Positions 38,838 through 48,656 of a stretch of DNA of 64,000 nt are shown in pieces (position 1 is the first letter of the stretch; every line of letters starts with the position of its first letter). A program made the translations under genes and the position numbers. A model generated the notes under the pieces. That model was given only the letters and a program-made list of their open reading frames with translations, was not told where the DNA came from and did no database searches. Source of the stretch: Nocardioides sp. Root1257 (GTDB lineage Bacteria; Actinomycetota; Actinomycetes; Propionibacteriales; Nocardioidaceae); contig NZ_LMDV01000001.1 in the NCBI RefSeq assembly GCF_001425175.1, forward strand, positions 434,001-498,000. The letters run 5' to 3'.

Positions 38838-40891
38838 CGGTGCTCCTCGGGGTCGACGGTGACCGGCAGCCAGGCCCGCACCCGGGTCCCTCCGGCGGGC
38901 GGGCACACGATCTCGGTGCGGCCGCCGAGCTCCTCGGCCCGCTCCCGGATCGACCGTAGCCCGACGCCGGCCACGACGTCAGGACCGATCCCGGCACCGT
39001 CGTCGCCGATCTCCACGAGCAGCGATCCGGGGCTGCCGGCGAGCCGGACCGCCGCGTGCCTGGCCCCGGCGTGCCGGGCCGCGTTGGTGAGGGCCTCGGA
39101 GGCGATCCGGTAGGCCGCCACCTCGACCGCGGCCGAGAGCGGCGGCAGGTCCTCGGCGGCCACGCTGACGGCCAGGTCGGCCGTGCTCATCCGCTCGGCC
39201 TGCTGGTCGAGCGCCGCCAGCAGGCCGAGGTCGTCGAGCGCGGGCGGTCGCAGACCGTGCACCAGCCGGCGTACGTCGGCCAGCGCATCGGTGATGTCCT
39301 GACGCGACTGCGCGACCAGCCGGCGCGTCGTCCCGGGGTCCCGGTCGAGGGCGTTGCCCGCCGCGTCGAGGCGCATGGCGACGCCGCCGAGCACCGGACC
39401 GAGCCCGTCGTGCAGGTCGCGCCGGATCCGACGGCGGTCGTCCTCGCGGGCGAGCACCAGCTGCTCCCGCGACCGCTGGAGGTCGTCGGCCAGCCGCGCG
39501 CTGCGGACCGCCATCGCGGCCTGGCGCACGATGTCGACGAGCAGCGCCTGGTCGCGCTTCGACAGCATCGAGCGCACCCCGCGAGCGGGTAGCTGGAGCA
39601 GCCCGACCTCCTCCTCGCCGTACCGGATGGGCACCTCGCGGACGTCGCGCGGGCGCTCGCCGTACGTCGCGGCGATGGTGCCGCCGCCGTGGCCGAACAC
39701 CTCGACGCGCACGTAGTCGAGCTTGAACGCCGTGGCCACGGCCGTCGCGAGCGGCGGGAGCTGGGTGCGGACGTCGCCCGACTCCTCGAGTCGGGCGGCC
39801 AGGTCCGTGACGACGGTGTAGCGGTCCCCTCGGCGACCGACCAGAAGCCGGTGCACCACCGTCGTCAGGCGGGAACGCACGGGTGCGTAGATCGTGACCG
39901 CGATCAGGAGGAGCAGCAGGGTGGCGTCGCGCTCGTCGAGCCGGTCGCCGAGCAGCCGGTCGAGGGTGGCGACGAGGACCAGGTCGAGCACGATCACCGT
40001 GCCGGCCACCGACGCCCACACGACGGTGCCGCCCATCAGGGCGTCGACGTCGCGGACCTCGGGGTCGAGGATGCCGATGGCGATCGAGGCGCCCGTGAGC
40101 CCCAGGGCCAGCATCAGCGCGACCGTGACGATCCAGCCGTTGTGCAGCACGATCGCGATCCCGGAGACGACCAGGCACATGACGGCCGCCCACAGCAGCC
40201 AGCGCAGCTGCATCCGCTCGCGGCCGGACGCGTGCCGCTGGCGGGCGAAGAGCACGACAACCGCGAGCGGCAGCGACAGCAGGGTCAGCACCCGGCCGAC
40301 GGTCAGCAGCTGGACGAACAGGTCACCGGGGATCGGCACCTCCGGCGCCCCGGTGTCGATCGGCAGCTGGAACTCCTCGGCGTTGAGCGCCGAGGTCGGC
40401 GCGAAGAGCAGCAGCACGGGCAGGGCACACGCCATCACGATGACCGCGACGCTCACGACCCGCCAGCGCCCGGCCATCAGCCGGCCGGTCGGGTAGAGCA
40501 GCAGCACGAGCGGCAGCCCGACCAGCAGGAACGCCCCGACCTGCGCCACGATCCAGACCGCGAAGCCGGTCAGCGGCAGCGGCGGCGTGTGGGCCAGGCC
40601 GTACGCCGACCACGACTCGCACAGCCCGTCGAAGCTCCAGAAGAGGCCGGTCGCCGCGATCACCCAGGCCACCGGGTGCCGCGGGTACCGCCAGATCACC
40701 GGGACCGCCGTCGCGACCGCGATCGCGCCCACGAGCGCCGAGAGGCTGCCCCAGCCCATCGTCGCCCGGTCCCGGTCTGCGGCGTCGTTGACCAGGTCCA
40801 GCCACAGGCTGGCGACCACCATCAGCAGCGCGAGCGTCGACACGACGACAGCCGGCACGCGGCCGGGTGCCCGGTCTGCTGGAGCGCTCAC
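38834..40891 (-). CDS. GAF-domain sensor histidine kinase (pair 2)
   Basis: A 685-residue kinase. The N-terminal half contains about nine transmembrane helices up to residue 330, then a GAF-like domain (about 360-470), then a HisKA_3 dimerisation domain with His494 in IRRDLHDGLGPVLGGV and an ATPase domain (ASEALTNAARHAG N box, GDDGAGIG and GVGLRSIRERAEELGG). This is the large NarL-partner kinase type of actinobacteria. The ligand is unknown; the membrane part may sense the lipid bilayer or energy state. The start is GTG 40891. The intergenic gap to the plus-strand gene at 41066 holds a strong inverted repeat. Confidence 0.92.
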   Translation of the reverse strand: MSAPADRAPGRVPAVVVSTLALLMVVASLWLDLVNDAADRDRATMGWGSLSALVGAIAVATAVPVIWRYPRHPVAWVIAATGLFWSFDGLCESWSAYGLAHTPPLPLTGFAVWIVAQVGAFLLVGLPLVLLLYPTGRLMAGRWRVVSVAVIVMACALPVLLLFAPTSALNAEEFQLPIDTGAPEVPIPGDLFVQLLTVGRVLTLLSLPLAVVVLFARQRHASGRERMQLRWLLWAAVMCLVVSGIAIVLHNGWIVTVALMLALGLTGASIAIGILDPEVRDVDALMGGTVVWASVAGTVIVLDLVLVATLDRLLGDRLDERDATLLLLLIAVTIYAPVRSRLTTVVHRLLVGRRGDRYTVVTDLAARLEESGDVRTQLPPLATAVATAFKLDYVRVEVFGHGGGTIAATYGERPRDVREVPIRYGEEEVGLLQLPARGVRSMLSKRDQALLVDIVRQAAMAVRSARLADDLQRSREQLVLAREDDRRRIRRDLHDGLGPVLGGVAMRLDAAGNALDRDPGTTRRLVAQSRQDITDALADVRRLVHGLRPPALDDLGLLAALDQQAERMSTADLAVSVAAEDLPPLSAAVEVAAYRIASEALTNAARHAGARHAAVRLAGSPGSLLVEIGDDGAGIGPDVVAGVGLRSIRERAEELGGRTEIVCPPAGGTRVRAWLPVTVDPEEHR

Positions 40892-40933
40892 CCCCGCAGT
40901 ATCGAGCGCGGCGCGTCCCGCCGTCCCGGGTTC

Positions 40934-40957
40934 GGTGTCCCGTGTGCACGGGACACC
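40934..40957. promoter_or_regulatory. 24-base inverted repeat, candidate NarL-type operator
   Basis: GGTGTCCCGTG and CACGGGACACC form perfect 11-base arms with a two-base centre, in the 174-base gap between the divergent kinase (start 40891) and membrane-protein (start 41066) genes. It is 42 bases from the kinase start. Binding by the adjacent response regulator is the natural hypothesis. I see nothing else distinctive in the gap. Confidence 0.55.
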
Positions 40958-41065
40958 CGCGGAGGACCCGACGCGGGACGCCGCTCCCTGCCGCCCAGGG
41001 CGCCGGCCCCGGGAGTGTTCCGGTCATCGGCGGCACCGAGGCCGCCCCCACCTCAGGAGAACACG

Positions 41066-41695
41066 ATGACCATCGAGCACACCCCCGCGCCGGCCCGCTC
41101 CGACGTACGCCGTCCAGCGGCCACCACCGCCCCGACCCGCCCCCACGCTCGGCCCTTCTACAAGCGCGGCATGCTGATCACGATCGGCGCCGTCGCCTGG
41201 GGCATCAACAGCCTGGTCCTCGGGACCGACCCCTCCGGCGCGTTCGAGGAGGCGATGTCGTCCCTGACCTCGGGCACCTTCCAGCTCGGCCTGCTCGGCC
41301 TGCTGACGGTGCTCTTCGCGACCAAGGCGCTCGGCGACGGCCGCCTGGCGCGTTTCTTCATCCGCTTCGAGGCCGGGCTGCTGTTCTTCGCGATCGGCTC
41401 GACCGTCGCCGACGGCATCGGCGCCAGCAACCTCGACCAGCCCGGCTGGGCGATGCTCGACATGTTCTGGCCGCTGTCGATGCTCGGGATGTTCTTCATC
41501 GGCATCCGGATCGCGATCGCCGGCCGGTGGCACGGCAAGGCCCGTTTCTGGCCGCTGATCGCCGAGAGCTGGGGCCCGATCGTCGTCCCGACGTTCGGCC
41601 TCTTCGGCAGCAGCGTCGCGGGCGTCGTCTCGTTCGTGCACCTGTGTGTCGGGTACGGCGTGCTGGGCCAGATCGTCGCCCGCAAGGAGGGCTGA
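41066..41695 (+). CDS. Multi-pass membrane protein of unknown function
   Basis: A 209-residue protein. A cytoplasmic, Pro/Ala/Arg-rich N terminus of about 32 residues is followed by five likely helices: 36-54, 70-88, 97-117, 130-148 and 172-198. The internal segments FEAGLLFFAIGSTVADGI and WPLSMLGMFFIGIRIAIAG are helical; charged loops are short. I do not recognise the family. The ATG has AGGAGA eight bases upstream. It diverges from the kinase of the second two-component pair, with a strong inverted repeat between, so it is probably a target of that system. Confidence 0.78.
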   Translation: MTIEHTPAPARSDVRRPAATTAPTRPHARPFYKRGMLITIGAVAWGINSLVLGTDPSGAFEEAMSSLTSGTFQLGLLGLLTVLFATKALGDGRLARFFIRFEAGLLFFAIGSTVADGIGASNLDQPGWAMLDMFWPLSMLGMFFIGIRIAIAGRWHGKARFWPLIAESWGPIVVPTFGLFGSSVAGVVSFVHLCVGYGVLGQIVARKEG

Positions 41696-41709
41696 GCGCC
41701 CGGCCGGGT

Positions 41710-43197
41710 CTAGGCGGCGGTCTTCTCCGCCTGCCGGACCCGGCTGTGGCGGTGCCCGTAGCCGAAGTAGATGACGAAGCCGAGCACCATCCAGACCAGG
41801 AACCGCAGCCAGGTCTCGACGGTCAGGTTGAGCATCAGGTAGAAGCAGACCAGCGCCGCCAGGATCGGCACGTAGGGGCTGAACGGCACCTTGAAGGGGC
41901 GGTCGAGGTCCGGGCGGGTGCGCCGGAGGATCGGCACCGCGATCGAGACGAGCATGAACGCGGTGAGCGTCCCGATGTTCACCATCTCCTCGAGCTTGTC
42001 GATCGGGGTGAACCCGGCGATGACGGCGACTGTGGCGCCGATCGTCAGCGTGATCCGGACCGGCGTACCCGTCTTCGGGTTCGTGTGCGCGAAGGCGGTC
42101 GGCAGCAGACCGTCGCGGCTCATCGCGAAGAGCACCCGGACGGCGCCGATCAGCAGCGTCATCACCACCGTGGTCAGGCCCGCGACGGCACCGGCGGCGA
42201 TCAGCGTCGCGAAGCCGTCCTTCCCGACCGAGGTGAAGGCGGTGGCGAGCGCGGCGTCCGGGTCGATCTTGTCGTAGGGCACCATCCCGGTGATGACGAG
42301 CGCGACCGCCATGTAGAGGACGGTGCAGATCGCCAGCGAGCCCAGGATGCCCTTGGGCAGGTCCTTCTGCGGGTTGTTGGCCTCCTCGGCCGTCGTCGCG
42401 ACCACGTCGAAGCCGATGTAGGCGAAGAAGACCACCGATGCCGCGGAGATGATCCCCAGGACGCCGAACGTCTGCGGCTCGATCCCGAAGATCCACTGGA
42501 GCAGCGGCTGGGTGAGACCGCTCGCCTCGATCGGGTCCGCGGCCGGCGGGATGAACGGGTCGTAGTTCGCGCCGGACACGTAGAAGAGACCGGCGATGAT
42601 CACGAACAGGACGATGAAGAGCTTGACCGCCACGAGGGCGAGGTTGACCCGCAGCGACTCCTTGATGCCGATCGCGATCAGCGTCGTCAGCACCGCCACC
42701 AGCAGGACGGCCGCCAGGTTGAAGTGACCCCACTCGAAGTGGGCGGAGTCCGCCGGCCCCACCGACGCGGGCCAGGTGATGCCGATCTCGTCCAGGAACG
42801 TGACCAGGTAGGTGCTCCAGCCCTGCGCGACGACGGAGGCGCCGAGCATCAGCTCGAGGATCAGGTCCCAGCCGATGATCCAGGCGATCATCTCGCCCAG
42901 CGTCGCGTAGGAGAACGTGTACGCCGACCCGGCGACCGGCACCGTCGACGCGAACTCGGCGTAGCAGAGCGCCGCCAGAGCGCAGCAGATCGCGGCGAGC
43001 AGGAACGAGAACACGACGCCCGGACCGGCGTACTGGCTGGCCACCTTGCCGGTCAGCGTGAAGATGCCGGCACCGATGACCACCCCGATGCCGAAGACCG
43101 TGAGGTCGAGGGCGGTCAGCCCCTTCTTGAGCTTGAACTCGACGTCCTCGGTGTCCTCGAGGGACTGCTCGACGGACTTGGTGCGCAGCACGTTCAT
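41710..43197 (-). CDS. APC-superfamily amino acid permease (CAT-like)
   Basis: A 495-residue permease with 12 to 14 helices. The N-terminal GLTALDLTVFGIGVVIGAGIF and the consensus loop EFASTVPVAGSAYTFSYATLGE are diagnostic of the APC family and its cationic amino acid transporter branch, as is FFAYIGFDVVATTAEEANNP in the middle. It likely takes up amino acids such as arginine, lysine or others by proton symport. ATG 43197 has CAGTGT six bases upstream, so the message may be leaderless. The gene stands alone between a convergent membrane-protein gene and the lipoprotein gene. Confidence 0.92.
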   Translation of the reverse strand: MNVLRTKSVEQSLEDTEDVEFKLKKGLTALDLTVFGIGVVIGAGIFTLTGKVASQYAGPGVVFSFLLAAICCALAALCYAEFASTVPVAGSAYTFSYATLGEMIAWIIGWDLILELMLGASVVAQGWSTYLVTFLDEIGITWPASVGPADSAHFEWGHFNLAAVLLVAVLTTLIAIGIKESLRVNLALVAVKLFIVLFVIIAGLFYVSGANYDPFIPPAADPIEASGLTQPLLQWIFGIEPQTFGVLGIISAASVVFFAYIGFDVVATTAEEANNPQKDLPKGILGSLAICTVLYMAVALVITGMVPYDKIDPDAALATAFTSVGKDGFATLIAAGAVAGLTTVVMTLLIGAVRVLFAMSRDGLLPTAFAHTNPKTGTPVRITLTIGATVAVIAGFTPIDKLEEMVNIGTLTAFMLVSIAVPILRRTRPDLDRPFKVPFSPYVPILAALVCFYLMLNLTVETWLRFLVWMVLGFVIYFGYGHRHSRVRQAEKTAA

Positions 43198-43203
43198 GTC
43201 CCC

Positions 43204-43209
43204 ACACTG
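43204..43209 (-). promoter_or_regulatory. Candidate -10 element of the permease gene
   Basis: CAGTGT on the minus strand lies six bases before the ATG at 43197. No ribosome site is present between. Confidence 0.3.
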
Positions 43210-43240
43210 TCCTCCGACCGGCGTGGCGAAACCAGGCTGC

Positions 43241-44548
43241 TCAGGCAGACGGGGTCTCGCCCGGCGTCGGCGTCGGCGTCGGGGTGGGGGTGGGGGTGGG
43301 GGTGGGTGTCGCGGTCGGCGCGACGTAGGTCGCCAGGATCAGCTTGTCGGCCTGCTCGGCCAGGTCGTGGGTGCTGGTCGCGAACTCGTCGCGCAGCACC
43401 TGGTCGGGGTCGGCCCCGGGCGCCGCGAGGGCGTCGAGCAGCAGCCAGGGCGCCTGGTCGCCGTACGAGTCGGCGACGTACTCCACCGCCCACCAGGAGA
43501 TGCCGTAGTGCGCCTGGGAGTCGTCGTCGTTGAACGTCTCGTCGTCGGGGAGGTCGGGCACGCCCCTCTCGGCCGCCGTCAGGGCGGCGTCGGGCAGGCG
43601 CCGGTCCTCGGGAGCCAGCGGTCGCACCGAGACCCACTCGGCGAGCCCCTCGGACAGCCAGACGGGGGCGGTGTCGTCGTGGGTGCCGACGGCGACGTGG
43701 GTGAGCTCGTGGCGCACCAGCCGGTCGCGATCGGGTCCGGGGTCGTCGACCACGCGCGGATTGAGGACGAAGCGGGTGCCGTCGCCGACGGGGAACGAGA
43801 CGGCGTCGAGGTCTCCCGGGTCGTCGCCGGGCACGTCCTCGAGGCCGTCCAGGAAGGTGGGCGCCGAGAGCGCGTAGACGACCACGGACCGGGACCACTC
43901 GTAGGGCACCCACGCCGACACGTCCCCGATGCCGGACTCGATCGACGTCAGCAGCGGGCCGGCCGCCCCGACCGTGCCCGCGTCGAAGACGCCGAGCACG
44001 CCAGCCCCCGACCGCACCTCGACCGGGCCGAGGTCCCACGGCTGCTGCTGGACCCGGTGCGCGGTCTCCCAGTCGTCGTCGGTCACGGACGTGAGCCGCA
44101 TCCGTCCGGACCGCCCCGCCTCGAAGCGGAACCGGTCGGGCGCGCGGACCGGGGCCGCGTCGTACCCGTCGAGCTGCATCACCTCGTCGACCGTCACCCA
44201 GTAGCCGTCACCGTCGCGCACCAGGCTGGCCGGGTCGAAGCGGTAGCGGAACCGCTCGAGCGGCAGCTGGGTCAGGTTGGCGTACCAGGTCTGCTGCTGC
44301 GCACGGAAGGCCCGTCCCCCGCCGAGGGTGCGCGTGAAGCGCTCCTGGTCCCCGCGGCGTACGGCGGCGGCGCGGACGTCGAGCGCGTCCCCGATCGCAC
44401 CGGCGACGTCGGTCGGTGCGGAGGAGGTGGTCTCCCCCGGCTCGTCGTCACCGGAGCAGCCGCTGAGTGCGGCCCCCGTCATGCCCAGCGTCAGGCCGAG
44501 CGCCAGCAGGACCGTGAGGGTCCGTGGGCTACTGCGTGTGCTCGACAT
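43241..44548 (-). CDS. Lipoprotein with HExxH metallopeptidase motif
   Basis: A 435-residue lipoprotein. The signal sequence ends in the lipobox LSGC with Cys31. The body has no close match I can name until the zinc motif HELTH (His280, Glu281, His284) followed by [11 protein letters not shown], where the glutamate is the likely third ligand; this is the gluzincin plan of peptidase-MA-like proteins. The C terminus is an unusual (Thr-Pro)n tail of about eight repeats, then GETPSA. It would be anchored to the outer face of the membrane and may cleave a cell-wall or secreted protein. Its start lies inside the 3' end of dxs (overlap 44529-44548). Confidence 0.78.
   Translation of the reverse strand: MSSTRSSPRTLTVLLALGLTLGMTGAALSGCSGDDEPGETTSSAPTDVAGAIGDALDVRAAAVRRGDQERFTRTLGGGRAFRAQQQTWYANLTQLPLERFRYRFDPASLVRDGDGYWVTVDEVMQLDGYDAAPVRAPDRFRFEAGRSGRMRLTSVTDDDWETAHRVQQQPWDLGPVEVRSGAGVLGVFDAGTVGAAGPLLTSIESGIGDVSAWVPYEWSRSVVVYALSAPTFLDGLEDVPGDDPGDLDAVSFPVGDGTRFVLNPRVVDDPGPDRDRLVRHELTHVAVGTHDDTAPVWLSEGLAEWVSVRPLAPEDRRLPDAALTAAERGVPDLPDDETFNDDDSQAHYGISWWAVEYVADSYGDQAPWLLLDALAAPGADPDQVLRDEFATSTHDLAEQADKLILATYVAPTATPTPTPTPTPTPTPTPGETPSA
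43281..43307. repeat. Thr-Pro coding repeat with G-quadruplex potential
   Basis: Runs of three to five guanines separated by single thymines (GGGGTGGGGGTGGGGG and so on) on the plus strand, five tracts in 27 bases. They encode the Thr-Pro tail of the lipoprotein on the minus strand. Single-base loops favour a stable G-quadruplex in the template strand, and the tract should be prone to slippage. Confidence 0.55.
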
Positions 44549-46466
44549 CGAGGGAAGAACGACCGTCCGAGAGCGAGGTCATGTCTCCCACACCGATCCC
44601 CCCGATGTCGGCCAGCTCCTCGACGACCGCCAGCGCGATCGCCTGCGGGGTGAGGCCGATGCGCTCCAGGATGACGTCGCGCTTCGCGTGGCTCAGGAAC
44701 TCCTGCGGGATGCCGTGCAGCCGGAACGGGGTGTGCACCCCGGCGGCGTTCAGGGTCTGCAGCAGCACCGCGCCGCAGCCGCCGGTCTCGCCGTTGTCCT
44801 CGATGCTCACCACGAGCCGGTGCTCGCGGGCCAGATCGATGATCGCCGGGTCGACCGGCTTGACCCAGCGCGGGTCGACGACGGTGACGCCGATGCCCTG
44901 CGCGACCAGGCGCTCGGCCACGTCGACAGCGGTGGTCGCCATCGCGCCGACCGCGACGACGAGCACGTCCTTGGTGCCGCTGCGGACCAGCACGTCGCAG
45001 CCGCCGGCCTTGCCGACCGCCTCGATGTCGGCAGGCGGCGGACCCTTCGGGTAGCGGACGACCGTCGGCGCGTCCTCGACCTCGACGGCCTCGTTGAGCA
45101 GCTCGGCCAGCCGGGCGGCGTCGCGGGGCGCCGCCAGCCGCAGCCCGGGCACGACCTGGAGGATGGACATGTCCCACATGCCGTTGTGGCTGGCCCCGTC
45201 GTCGCCCGTCACCCCGGAGCGGTCGAGCACGAACGTGACGCCGCAGCGGTGCAGCGCGACGTCCATCAGCACCTGGTCGAAGGCCCGGTTGAGGAAGGTC
45301 GCGTAGACGGCGAAGACGGGGTGCAGGCCGCCCATCGCGAGGCCGGCCGCGGAGGTCGCGGCATGCTGCTCGGCGATGCCGACGTCGAAGGTGCGCTCCG
45401 GGAACTGGGCCTGGAACTGGTCGAGTCCCACGGGGTGCATCATCGCGGCGGTGATGCCGACGACGTCGGGCCGGCGCTGCCCGATCTCGACGATCGCGTC
45501 GGAGAAGTAGTCGGTCCAGATCTTGCCCTTGGGCTTCTCGGCGCCGGTCTGCACGTCGAACGGGCCCGGTCCGTGGAACTGGTCGGCCTCGTGCCGCTCG
45601 GCCGGGTCGTAGCCGTAGCCCTTGCGGGTGAGCGCGTGCACGATGACTGGACCGTTGAACCGCTTCGCCTGGGCGAGCGCGTGCTCGACCGCGGCGCGGT
45701 CGTGGCCGTCGACCGGCCCGACGTACTTGAGGCCGAGGTCCTCGAAGAGCCCCTGGGGCGCGAGGGCGTCCTTGACGCCCTTCTTCATGGCGTGCAGTGC
45801 GTCGTACGTCGCCGGGCCGACTCCGGGCACGGCGTTGAGGCGGCGCTTGACCAGGTCGAGCACGTGCTCGTAGCGCGGGTTGGTGCGCAGCCCGGTGAGC
45901 GCGGTCGCCAGGCCGCCGATGGTCGGCGTGTAGGACCGGCCGTTGTCGTTGACCACCATGACGAGGCGGCTGTCCTTGGCGATCGCGATGTTGTTGAGCG
46001 CCTCCCAGGCCATGCCGCCGGTGAGTGCGCCGTCGCCGATCACGGCGACGACGTGGCGGTCCTCGCCCCGGATCGTGAACGCCTTCGCGAGGCCGTCGGC
46101 GTAGCTGAGCGCGGTGGAGGCGTGGGAGTTCTCGACGATGTCGTGCTCGGACTCCTCCTGGCTCGGGTAGCCGCTGACGCCGCCCTCCTGGCGGAGCTTC
46201 TCGAAGCCGGCCTTGCGGCCGGTGAGCAGCTTGTGCACGTAGGCCTGGTGCCCGGTGTCGAAGACCACCCGGTCGCGCGGGGAGTCGAACGTGCGGTGGA
46301 TCGCCATGGTCAGCTCGACGACGCCGAGGTTGGGGCCGATGTGGCCGCCGGTGCGGGCGCAGGTCGCGATCAGGAAGTCGCGGATCTCGCTCGCGAGCTG
46401 GTCGAGCTGGGCGTCGGAGAGGTCACCCAGGTCGCGCGGTGACGTGATCGACTCGAGGATGCCCAT
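44529..46466 (-). CDS. dxs: 1-deoxy-D-xylulose-5-phosphate synthase
   Basis: A 645-residue DXS, the first enzyme of the non-mevalonate isoprenoid pathway, condensing pyruvate and glyceraldehyde 3-phosphate with thiamine diphosphate. Landmarks are [18 protein letters not shown] near residue 42, [12 protein letters not shown], the thiamine-binding [16 protein letters not shown] near 150, the transketolase centre [17 protein letters not shown] and the C-terminal transketolase domain. The length is typical. A -10-like TACACT (46475-46480 on the minus strand) lies eight bases before ATG 46466 and no ribosome site is seen. The lipoprotein gene overlaps its 3' end. Confidence 0.96.
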   Translation of the reverse strand: MGILESITSPRDLGDLSDAQLDQLASEIRDFLIATCARTGGHIGPNLGVVELTMAIHRTFDSPRDRVVFDTGHQAYVHKLLTGRKAGFEKLRQEGGVSGYPSQEESEHDIVENSHASTALSYADGLAKAFTIRGEDRHVVAVIGDGALTGGMAWEALNNIAIAKDSRLVMVVNDNGRSYTPTIGGLATALTGLRTNPRYEHVLDLVKRRLNAVPGVGPATYDALHAMKKGVKDALAPQGLFEDLGLKYVGPVDGHDRAAVEHALAQAKRFNGPVIVHALTRKGYGYDPAERHEADQFHGPGPFDVQTGAEKPKGKIWTDYFSDAIVEIGQRRPDVVGITAAMMHPVGLDQFQAQFPERTFDVGIAEQHAATSAAGLAMGGLHPVFAVYATFLNRAFDQVLMDVALHRCGVTFVLDRSGVTGDDGASHNGMWDMSILQVVPGLRLAAPRDAARLAELLNEAVEVEDAPTVVRYPKGPPPADIEAVGKAGGCDVLVRSGTKDVLVVAVGAMATTAVDVAERLVAQGIGVTVVDPRWVKPVDPAIIDLAREHRLVVSIEDNGETGGCGAVLLQTLNAAGVHTPFRLHGIPQEFLSHAKRDVILERIGLTPQAIALAVVEELADIGGIGVGDMTSLSDGRSSLDVEHTQ

Positions 46467-46509
46467 AACCGGCGAGTGTACGTGGCGGCGTGCGTGGGGA
46501 TGGTTTCGG

Positions 46510-47448
46510 TCAGAGGTCGATCACCGCGACCGCGGGCTCGTGCAGGCTGCCGAGCCAGAGACGCCCGTCGTGCTCCCGGACGCCGGTGACCATGTGGTAG
46601 CTCGAGCTCGCCACGTCGATGTCGTGGACGAGCGTGCCGGCGTCGTCGTACGCCTGTGCCCGGACGGTCTTCTTCGGCGCCGGCTGGAGGCGCTCCGGGA
46701 TCCTGGTGACGAGCTTGCGCACCGCGAGCGGGGCGCGCTGGAGGCGCTCGACGACCGGGTCCGTCGGGCTCGCGATGGAGATCCAGATCAACCCGTCGCT
46801 CCCTCGCGCGATGTTGTCGGGGTAGCCCGGCAGGTCGGAGGCCAGCAGGTCCCGGGTGCCGGCCCGGGGTCCCGTGAGCCACCAGCGGACGACCGTGCGA
46901 GCGCCGGTCTCGGCGACCGCGATGTACGACTCGTCGGCACTGAGCGCGACGCCGTTGGCGAACGCCAGTCCCTCGAGCACCACCTCGACCGTCCCGTCGG
47001 TGCCGAGCCGGGCGAGCCGGCCGGTGCGGGTGTCCTGGACGAAGTCGTCCTTCCACCGCTCGATGCCGTACTTCGTGGAGGAGTCGCTGAACCAGACGGT
47101 GCCGTCGCTCGCGATCGCGGCGTTGTTGCAGAAGGCCATCGGCGTGTTCTCGATGTCGTGCACGACGGACTCGACGGCACCGGAGCGCGGGTCGACCCGC
47201 AGCACCCCGAGGTGGGCGTCGCAGACCAGGAGGCGGCCGTCGAGGTCGATCTCGATGCCGAGCGGGCGTCCGACGGTGTGGGCGACCCGCTCGATGCTCG
47301 CGCCGTCGTGGCTGATCCGGAAGATGCTGCCGTCCTCGGTCCCGGTGAAGACCGCGCCCTCGTCGGGACCGGGACCGCCGACGACGACGTCCTCCGCTCC
47401 GGGGCCGGGGACCGTGATGACGGTGAGCTCGCTCCTGGGTGCGTTCAT
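46510..47448 (-). CDS. SMP-30/gluconolactonase-like beta-propeller protein
   Basis: A 312-residue six-bladed beta-propeller of the SMP-30/strictosidine-synthase-like family. Repeating blade segments include [53 protein letters not shown] and [19 protein letters not shown]; the YGIERW and ANGVALS segments are typical of the strictosidine-synthase group. Members hydrolyse lactones or esters with bound calcium. No signal peptide is seen. It starts seven bases after the TauE/SafE gene's stop and probably shares its transcript. Confidence 0.85.
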   Translation of the reverse strand: MNAPRSELTVITVPGPGAEDVVVGGPGPDEGAVFTGTEDGSIFRISHDGASIERVAHTVGRPLGIEIDLDGRLLVCDAHLGVLRVDPRSGAVESVVHDIENTPMAFCNNAAIASDGTVWFSDSSTKYGIERWKDDFVQDTRTGRLARLGTDGTVEVVLEGLAFANGVALSADESYIAVAETGARTVVRWWLTGPRAGTRDLLASDLPGYPDNIARGSDGLIWISIASPTDPVVERLQRAPLAVRKLVTRIPERLQPAPKKTVRAQAYDDAGTLVHDIDVASSSYHMVTGVREHDGRLWLGSLHEPAVAVIDL

Positions 47449-47455
47449 CGGGACA

Positions 47456-48181
47456 TCAGAGCAGTGAACGGACCACCAGCACCAGGGCCGAGGCCGCCGA
47501 GACCAGGAGCACGGCGGGCCGGACCCGGTGCGCGGGCAGGACCCGGCGCAGCGGGGCTCCGAGCAGCACCCCCAGCCCGACCGCCGGGAGCAGCACTCCC
47601 GCGACCGCGAGCTGGTGTGCCTCGAGGTCGCCGGAGAGGCCCAGCCCGACCAGGCTGATCGCGGCGCCGACCAGGAAGTAGACCGCCATGGTCGAGCGGA
47701 TCTGGGGCGGCGGCCGGTGCTGGTAGAGCAGCGCGAAGGGCGGGCCGCCGATCGACGTCGCCGTGCCCGTGACCCCGCCGACGAACCCGGCTGCGCTCAG
47801 CGTGCCCCGGTTGACCGGCACCGTGACGGCGCGCCACGTCACCGTGACCGCGAGCAGCACGATCGCCCCGATGAAGGCACCGAGCTGGTCGGCCGTGAAG
47901 GTCGCCACGACCCAGACCCCACCCGCCGTGCCGACCAGCCGCGAGGGCAACGACCAGTTCAGGCCGTGCCAGTCGATGTCCTCGTGGTCGTGGACCAGCG
48001 TCACGCACGGGAGCACGAACGCCAGGGCGATCAGCACGCCCGGCATCAGCTCGGGTGCGACCAGGGTGATGACGGGGGCGGCGATCAGGCCGATGCCGAG
48101 CCCGACGACCGCCTGCACGGTCGACCCCAGCAGGACAGCGGTGAAGACCAGCGCGAAGGCGCCGGGGTCGAGTCCGCCCAT
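47456..48181 (-). CDS. TauE/SafE-family membrane transporter
   Basis: A 241-residue membrane protein with about eight helices. The repeated half-domain pattern of the TauE/SafE family (sulfite or organic-anion exporters) is seen in LLGSTVQAVVGLGIGLIAAP near residue 18 and FVGGVTGTATSIGGPPFALLY near 135. The export substrate is unknown, perhaps sulfite or an organosulfonate. ATG 48181 overlaps the NUDIX stop by one base, so translation is coupled to that gene. The SMP-30-like gene follows. Confidence 0.87.
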   Translation of the reverse strand: MGGLDPGAFALVFTAVLLGSTVQAVVGLGIGLIAAPVITLVAPELMPGVLIALAFVLPCVTLVHDHEDIDWHGLNWSLPSRLVGTAGGVWVVATFTADQLGAFIGAIVLLAVTVTWRAVTVPVNRGTLSAAGFVGGVTGTATSIGGPPFALLYQHRPPPQIRSTMAVYFLVGAAISLVGLGLSGDLEAHQLAVAGVLLPAVGLGVLLGAPLRRVLPAHRVRPAVLLVSAASALVLVVRSLL

Positions 48182-48624
48182 CAGCCCTCGTCGGTCGTGC
48201 GCAGCAGCGCCTGGTATTCCGGCGAGTCGAGGAACTCCGGGACCACCGTCGTCGCCGAGGTCGTCAGGTCGAGCCCGCGGGCAGCCGTGGGCTCGACGAA
48301 GACGATCCGGCGGCCCTCCCCCACGACGACGTCGGCGTCGGTCAGGTCCACGCGGGCGACGTAGACCTGCGTGGTGTCGAGGGTGCCGTACGCCTCGTGG
48401 AAGACCCGGGTCTCACGCCACAGGCGGAGCGAGCCGGGCGGCATCCGGATCCCGGTCTCCTCCTCGAGCTCGCGGTAGGCCGCGGGCTCGTACTCCTCGC
48501 CGTCCTCGACGTGCCCGCCCGGCAGGCCCCACTTCTCCGGGTCGATCACCGGGTGCTCGTCGCGCTCCTGGAGGAGCAGCCAGCCGCGCGGGTCGACGAG
48601 GAGGACGCTGGCGAACCGGTGCAC
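48181..48624 (-). CDS. NUDIX hydrolase
   Basis: A 147-residue NUDIX protein. The Nudix box runs from Gly37 to Ile59 (GGHVEDGEEYEPAAYRELEE and ETG), matching GX5EX7REUXEEXGU. It hydrolyses nucleoside diphosphates linked to another moiety; the substrate cannot be told from the box. It begins with GTG 48624, with TAGCGT six bases before. It is first of a three-gene run with the TauE-like and SMP-30-like genes and is divergent from the DUF1684 gene, 32 bases away. Confidence 0.9.
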   Translation of the reverse strand: MHRFASVLLVDPRGWLLLQERDEHPVIDPEKWGLPGGHVEDGEEYEPAAYRELEEETGIRMPPGSLRLWRETRVFHEAYGTLDTTQVYVARVDLTDADVVVGEGRRIVFVEPTAARGLDLTTSATTVVPEFLDSPEYQALLRTTDEG

Positions 48625-48630
48625 CCCGCC

Positions 48631-48636
48631 ACGCTA
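48631..48636 (-). promoter_or_regulatory. Candidate -10 element of the NUDIX operon
   Basis: TAGCGT on the minus strand lies six bases before the GTG at 48624. The divergent DUF1684 gene similarly has GACGAT (48645-48650) six bases before its GTG. Confidence 0.4.
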
Positions 48637-48656
48637 GCCAGTGCGACGATGCAGGG

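Noticed and set aside
41696..41709. CCCGGCCGGG between the convergent membrane-protein and permease genes as a terminator.
   Set aside because: It is a 10-base palindrome with no loop, so it cannot form a hairpin of useful stability.
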